Positions 62,868 through 64,000 of a stretch of DNA of 64,000 bases are shown here, one piece after another. This DNA comes from Nymphaea colorata. Taxonomy: Eukaryota; Streptophyta; Magnoliopsida; Nymphaeales; Nymphaeaceae. Every line of letters begins with the position of its first letter. Position 1 is the stretch's first letter. The stretch is taken from the NCBI RefSeq assembly GCF_008831285.2, contig NC_045147.1, positions 19,074,854-19,138,853 of the forward strand. Reading direction: 5' to 3'. Below the pieces are notes generated by a model. That model was not told the origin of the DNA, did no database searches, and saw nothing but the letters and a program-made list of their open reading frames with translations. The position numbers and the translations under genes are program-made.

Positions 62868-63679
62868 GTAATCTCACGTCTGTGCTGAGAAGAATTCTGA
62901 CCTAGAATTGCTCCATGTACTGCTGTTCTTCATTTGATAGATCTTGAGATAATTTTCTCATGGAAAAAAGCTTCAGAATTTTTTTTTTTGGGGCATCTAC
63001 TGAATTTTGCTTGATCTCCACTGAAATTTTTTATGAGGATAATTCCGTCGGTATCTACCTGAGCCATCTACGTATGGAAGTCCTGTTACCTGGTGAATGA
63101 GAATTATAAGTTGTCCTCGTTGCAGTGCGATACCTATTCATTTTAACCATAACTTTATCACCATTTGGTGCACATTTATTAAAGAGGAGGAGGTTGACAA
63201 TTGGCATGGTGCGGCAGGTCATGGCAGTGAAATTAGTCACAATTGGGTTGCATGGGGATCCCTCTTCTCAAGTTAGACGAACTTGCAGGATTCGTGACGT
63301 GTAGGATTTTGCTGCTGTTCTCAAGAGGGTCAAGACCCAGGATTTGGCCTTCAGCTTCCAAAGTGATGGCTTTTGTCGCTCTACATTTAATTCTGTTGTT
63401 GGCCAGGAGTTGAAGAGCCCCAACATTATCGGGTGCATATTACCCTACAAGCCCACAACAGTTTCAACTATTGAGGTGTTGCTTGCCCTCAGGACTATAG
63501 CGGAATTCAAACCGAATCAACTGGCATGAGCACAACCACATCCACTTATTCAAAAAAAAATTAGAAACAGCAAGGTCTTCAGATCCATAATTGGACCATG
63601 ACAACTTGACGCCATCATTTGCATCTTACAACTTTCTCTTTGAGATGTGGAGGGGAGAATTGGCAAAAGGAAAAGAAGA
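62868..63679. other. Interval between convergent genes, with an unexplained open frame
   Basis: Holds the 3' UTRs of the basic-protein gene and of CSP41b. From about 63310 to 63529 (plus) the DNA reads as about 73 codons of protein-like composition (VKTQDLAFSFQSDGFCRS...; ELKSPNIIGCILPYKPTT). An in-frame stop lies just upstream (TAG at 63302-63304). I do not recognise it; it may be a decayed gene or transposon fragment. Confidence 0.35.
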
Positions 63680-63859
63680 TTAGCTCTGGAGCACAAGAGT
63701 TCTGTTCAGAATCATGTCATCGGTGGAGAAATCCGCTGGCTTCCGGTATGTTCCCCGGCCAAAGTCCAGATTGTAGGAGTCGGCGAGACCTTCGATCAGG
63801 TCAAATTCAGGTGACCAACCGAGCTCTCTGGTGGCTTTCTCGATTGACGCAAAGAAGTG
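63680..63859 (-). CDS. CSP41B: Chloroplast stem-loop binding protein of 41 kDa b (CSP41b), last exon only
   Basis: Plastid RNA-binding protein of the atypical short-chain dehydrogenase/reductase family, involved in stabilising chloroplast transcripts. Only the terminal coding exon is in the window: 59 residues starting HFFASIEKATRELGW and ending in TLVLQS before TAA (63682-63680). The signature stretch SPEFDLIEGLADSYNLDFGRGT and the following FSTDDMIL match the CSP41b C-terminus as I know it. The acceptor is AAATTGCAG/CACTTC at 63860. Earlier exons lie beyond position 64000. The intron next to it contains a (GA)n tract. Confidence 0.9.
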   Translation of the reverse strand, partial: HFFASIEKATRELGWSPEFDLIEGLADSYNLDFGRGTYRKPADFSTDDMILNRTLVLQS

Positions 63860-63895
63860 CTGCAATTTTAAGAGTAAATTTTCATATATATATAT

Positions 63896-63898
<3 letters not shown>

Positions 63899-63934
<36 letters not shown>
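63899..63934. repeat. (GA)n microsatellite in a CSP41b intron
   Basis: About 18 GA units preceded by a short TA tract (63885-63896), close to the acceptor of the last CSP41b exon. On the transcribed strand it forms a CT-rich tract. Confidence 0.95.
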
Positions 63935-63936
<2 letters not shown>

Positions 63937-64000
63937 TGTAATAACAGTACCAGCCTCCCAACAAGGCATCATTAAGCAGGCAGAAAGAAACAAAAGCAGT

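Overview
This is nuclear DNA from a flowering plant. The evidence is intron-split genes with GT-AG borders, a Copia-type retrotransposon remnant with a plant initiator-tRNA-Met primer site, many CT/GA/TA microsatellites, and gene products that are typical of or restricted to plants (pectin-degrading polygalacturonase, plastid-type G6PDH, BOR-type boron transporter, ECT/YTH reader, CSP41). I cannot name the species. No bacterial, organellar or CRISPR features were seen. All gene models were spliced by hand from the sequence and reading phase was checked at every junction.

Layout. (1) 1-4.2 kb: a long CT/TA microsatellite, then a plus-strand polygalacturonase gene with an unusual Pro/His-rich N-terminal extension. 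(2) 4.2-12.6 kb: no gene that I can support. It holds microsatellites, a decayed Copia 5' end (primer site plus gag), a diverged direct duplication either side of that remnant, and small tandem duplications. (3) 12.6-18.8 kb: a minus-strand pyroglutamyl peptidase I gene, four coding exons with a 4.6 kb first intron. (4) 18.8-24.9 kb: intergenic, with a MITE-like element and a 63-bp palindromic tandem repeat. (5) 24.9-32.8 kb: a plus-strand P0-type (G6PD4-like) plastid glucose-6-phosphate dehydrogenase, eleven introns, one apparently GC-AG. (6) 32.8-37.3 kb: intergenic. (7) 37.3-42.3 kb: a minus-strand BOR1-like borate exporter with twelve coding exons. (8) 42.3-50.5 kb: intergenic, rich in short non-autonomous repeats. 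(9) 50.5-57.2 kb: a minus-strand YTH-domain (ECT-type) m6A reader. (10) 59.1-62.9 kb: a plus-strand gene for a small, very basic protein with a mitochondrial-type leader. (11) 63.7 kb to the window edge: the last exon of a minus-strand CSP41b gene that continues beyond the window.

The genes are independent plant transcription units; nothing suggests they form a pathway or cluster. I found no convincing undescribed system. The points most worth following are the P0-type active-site substitutions and GC-AG intron in the G6PDH gene, possible AUG-stop and 29-codon upstream ORFs before the boron transporter, the chimeric polygalacturonase, and the unidentified basic protein at 61.1-62.9 kb.
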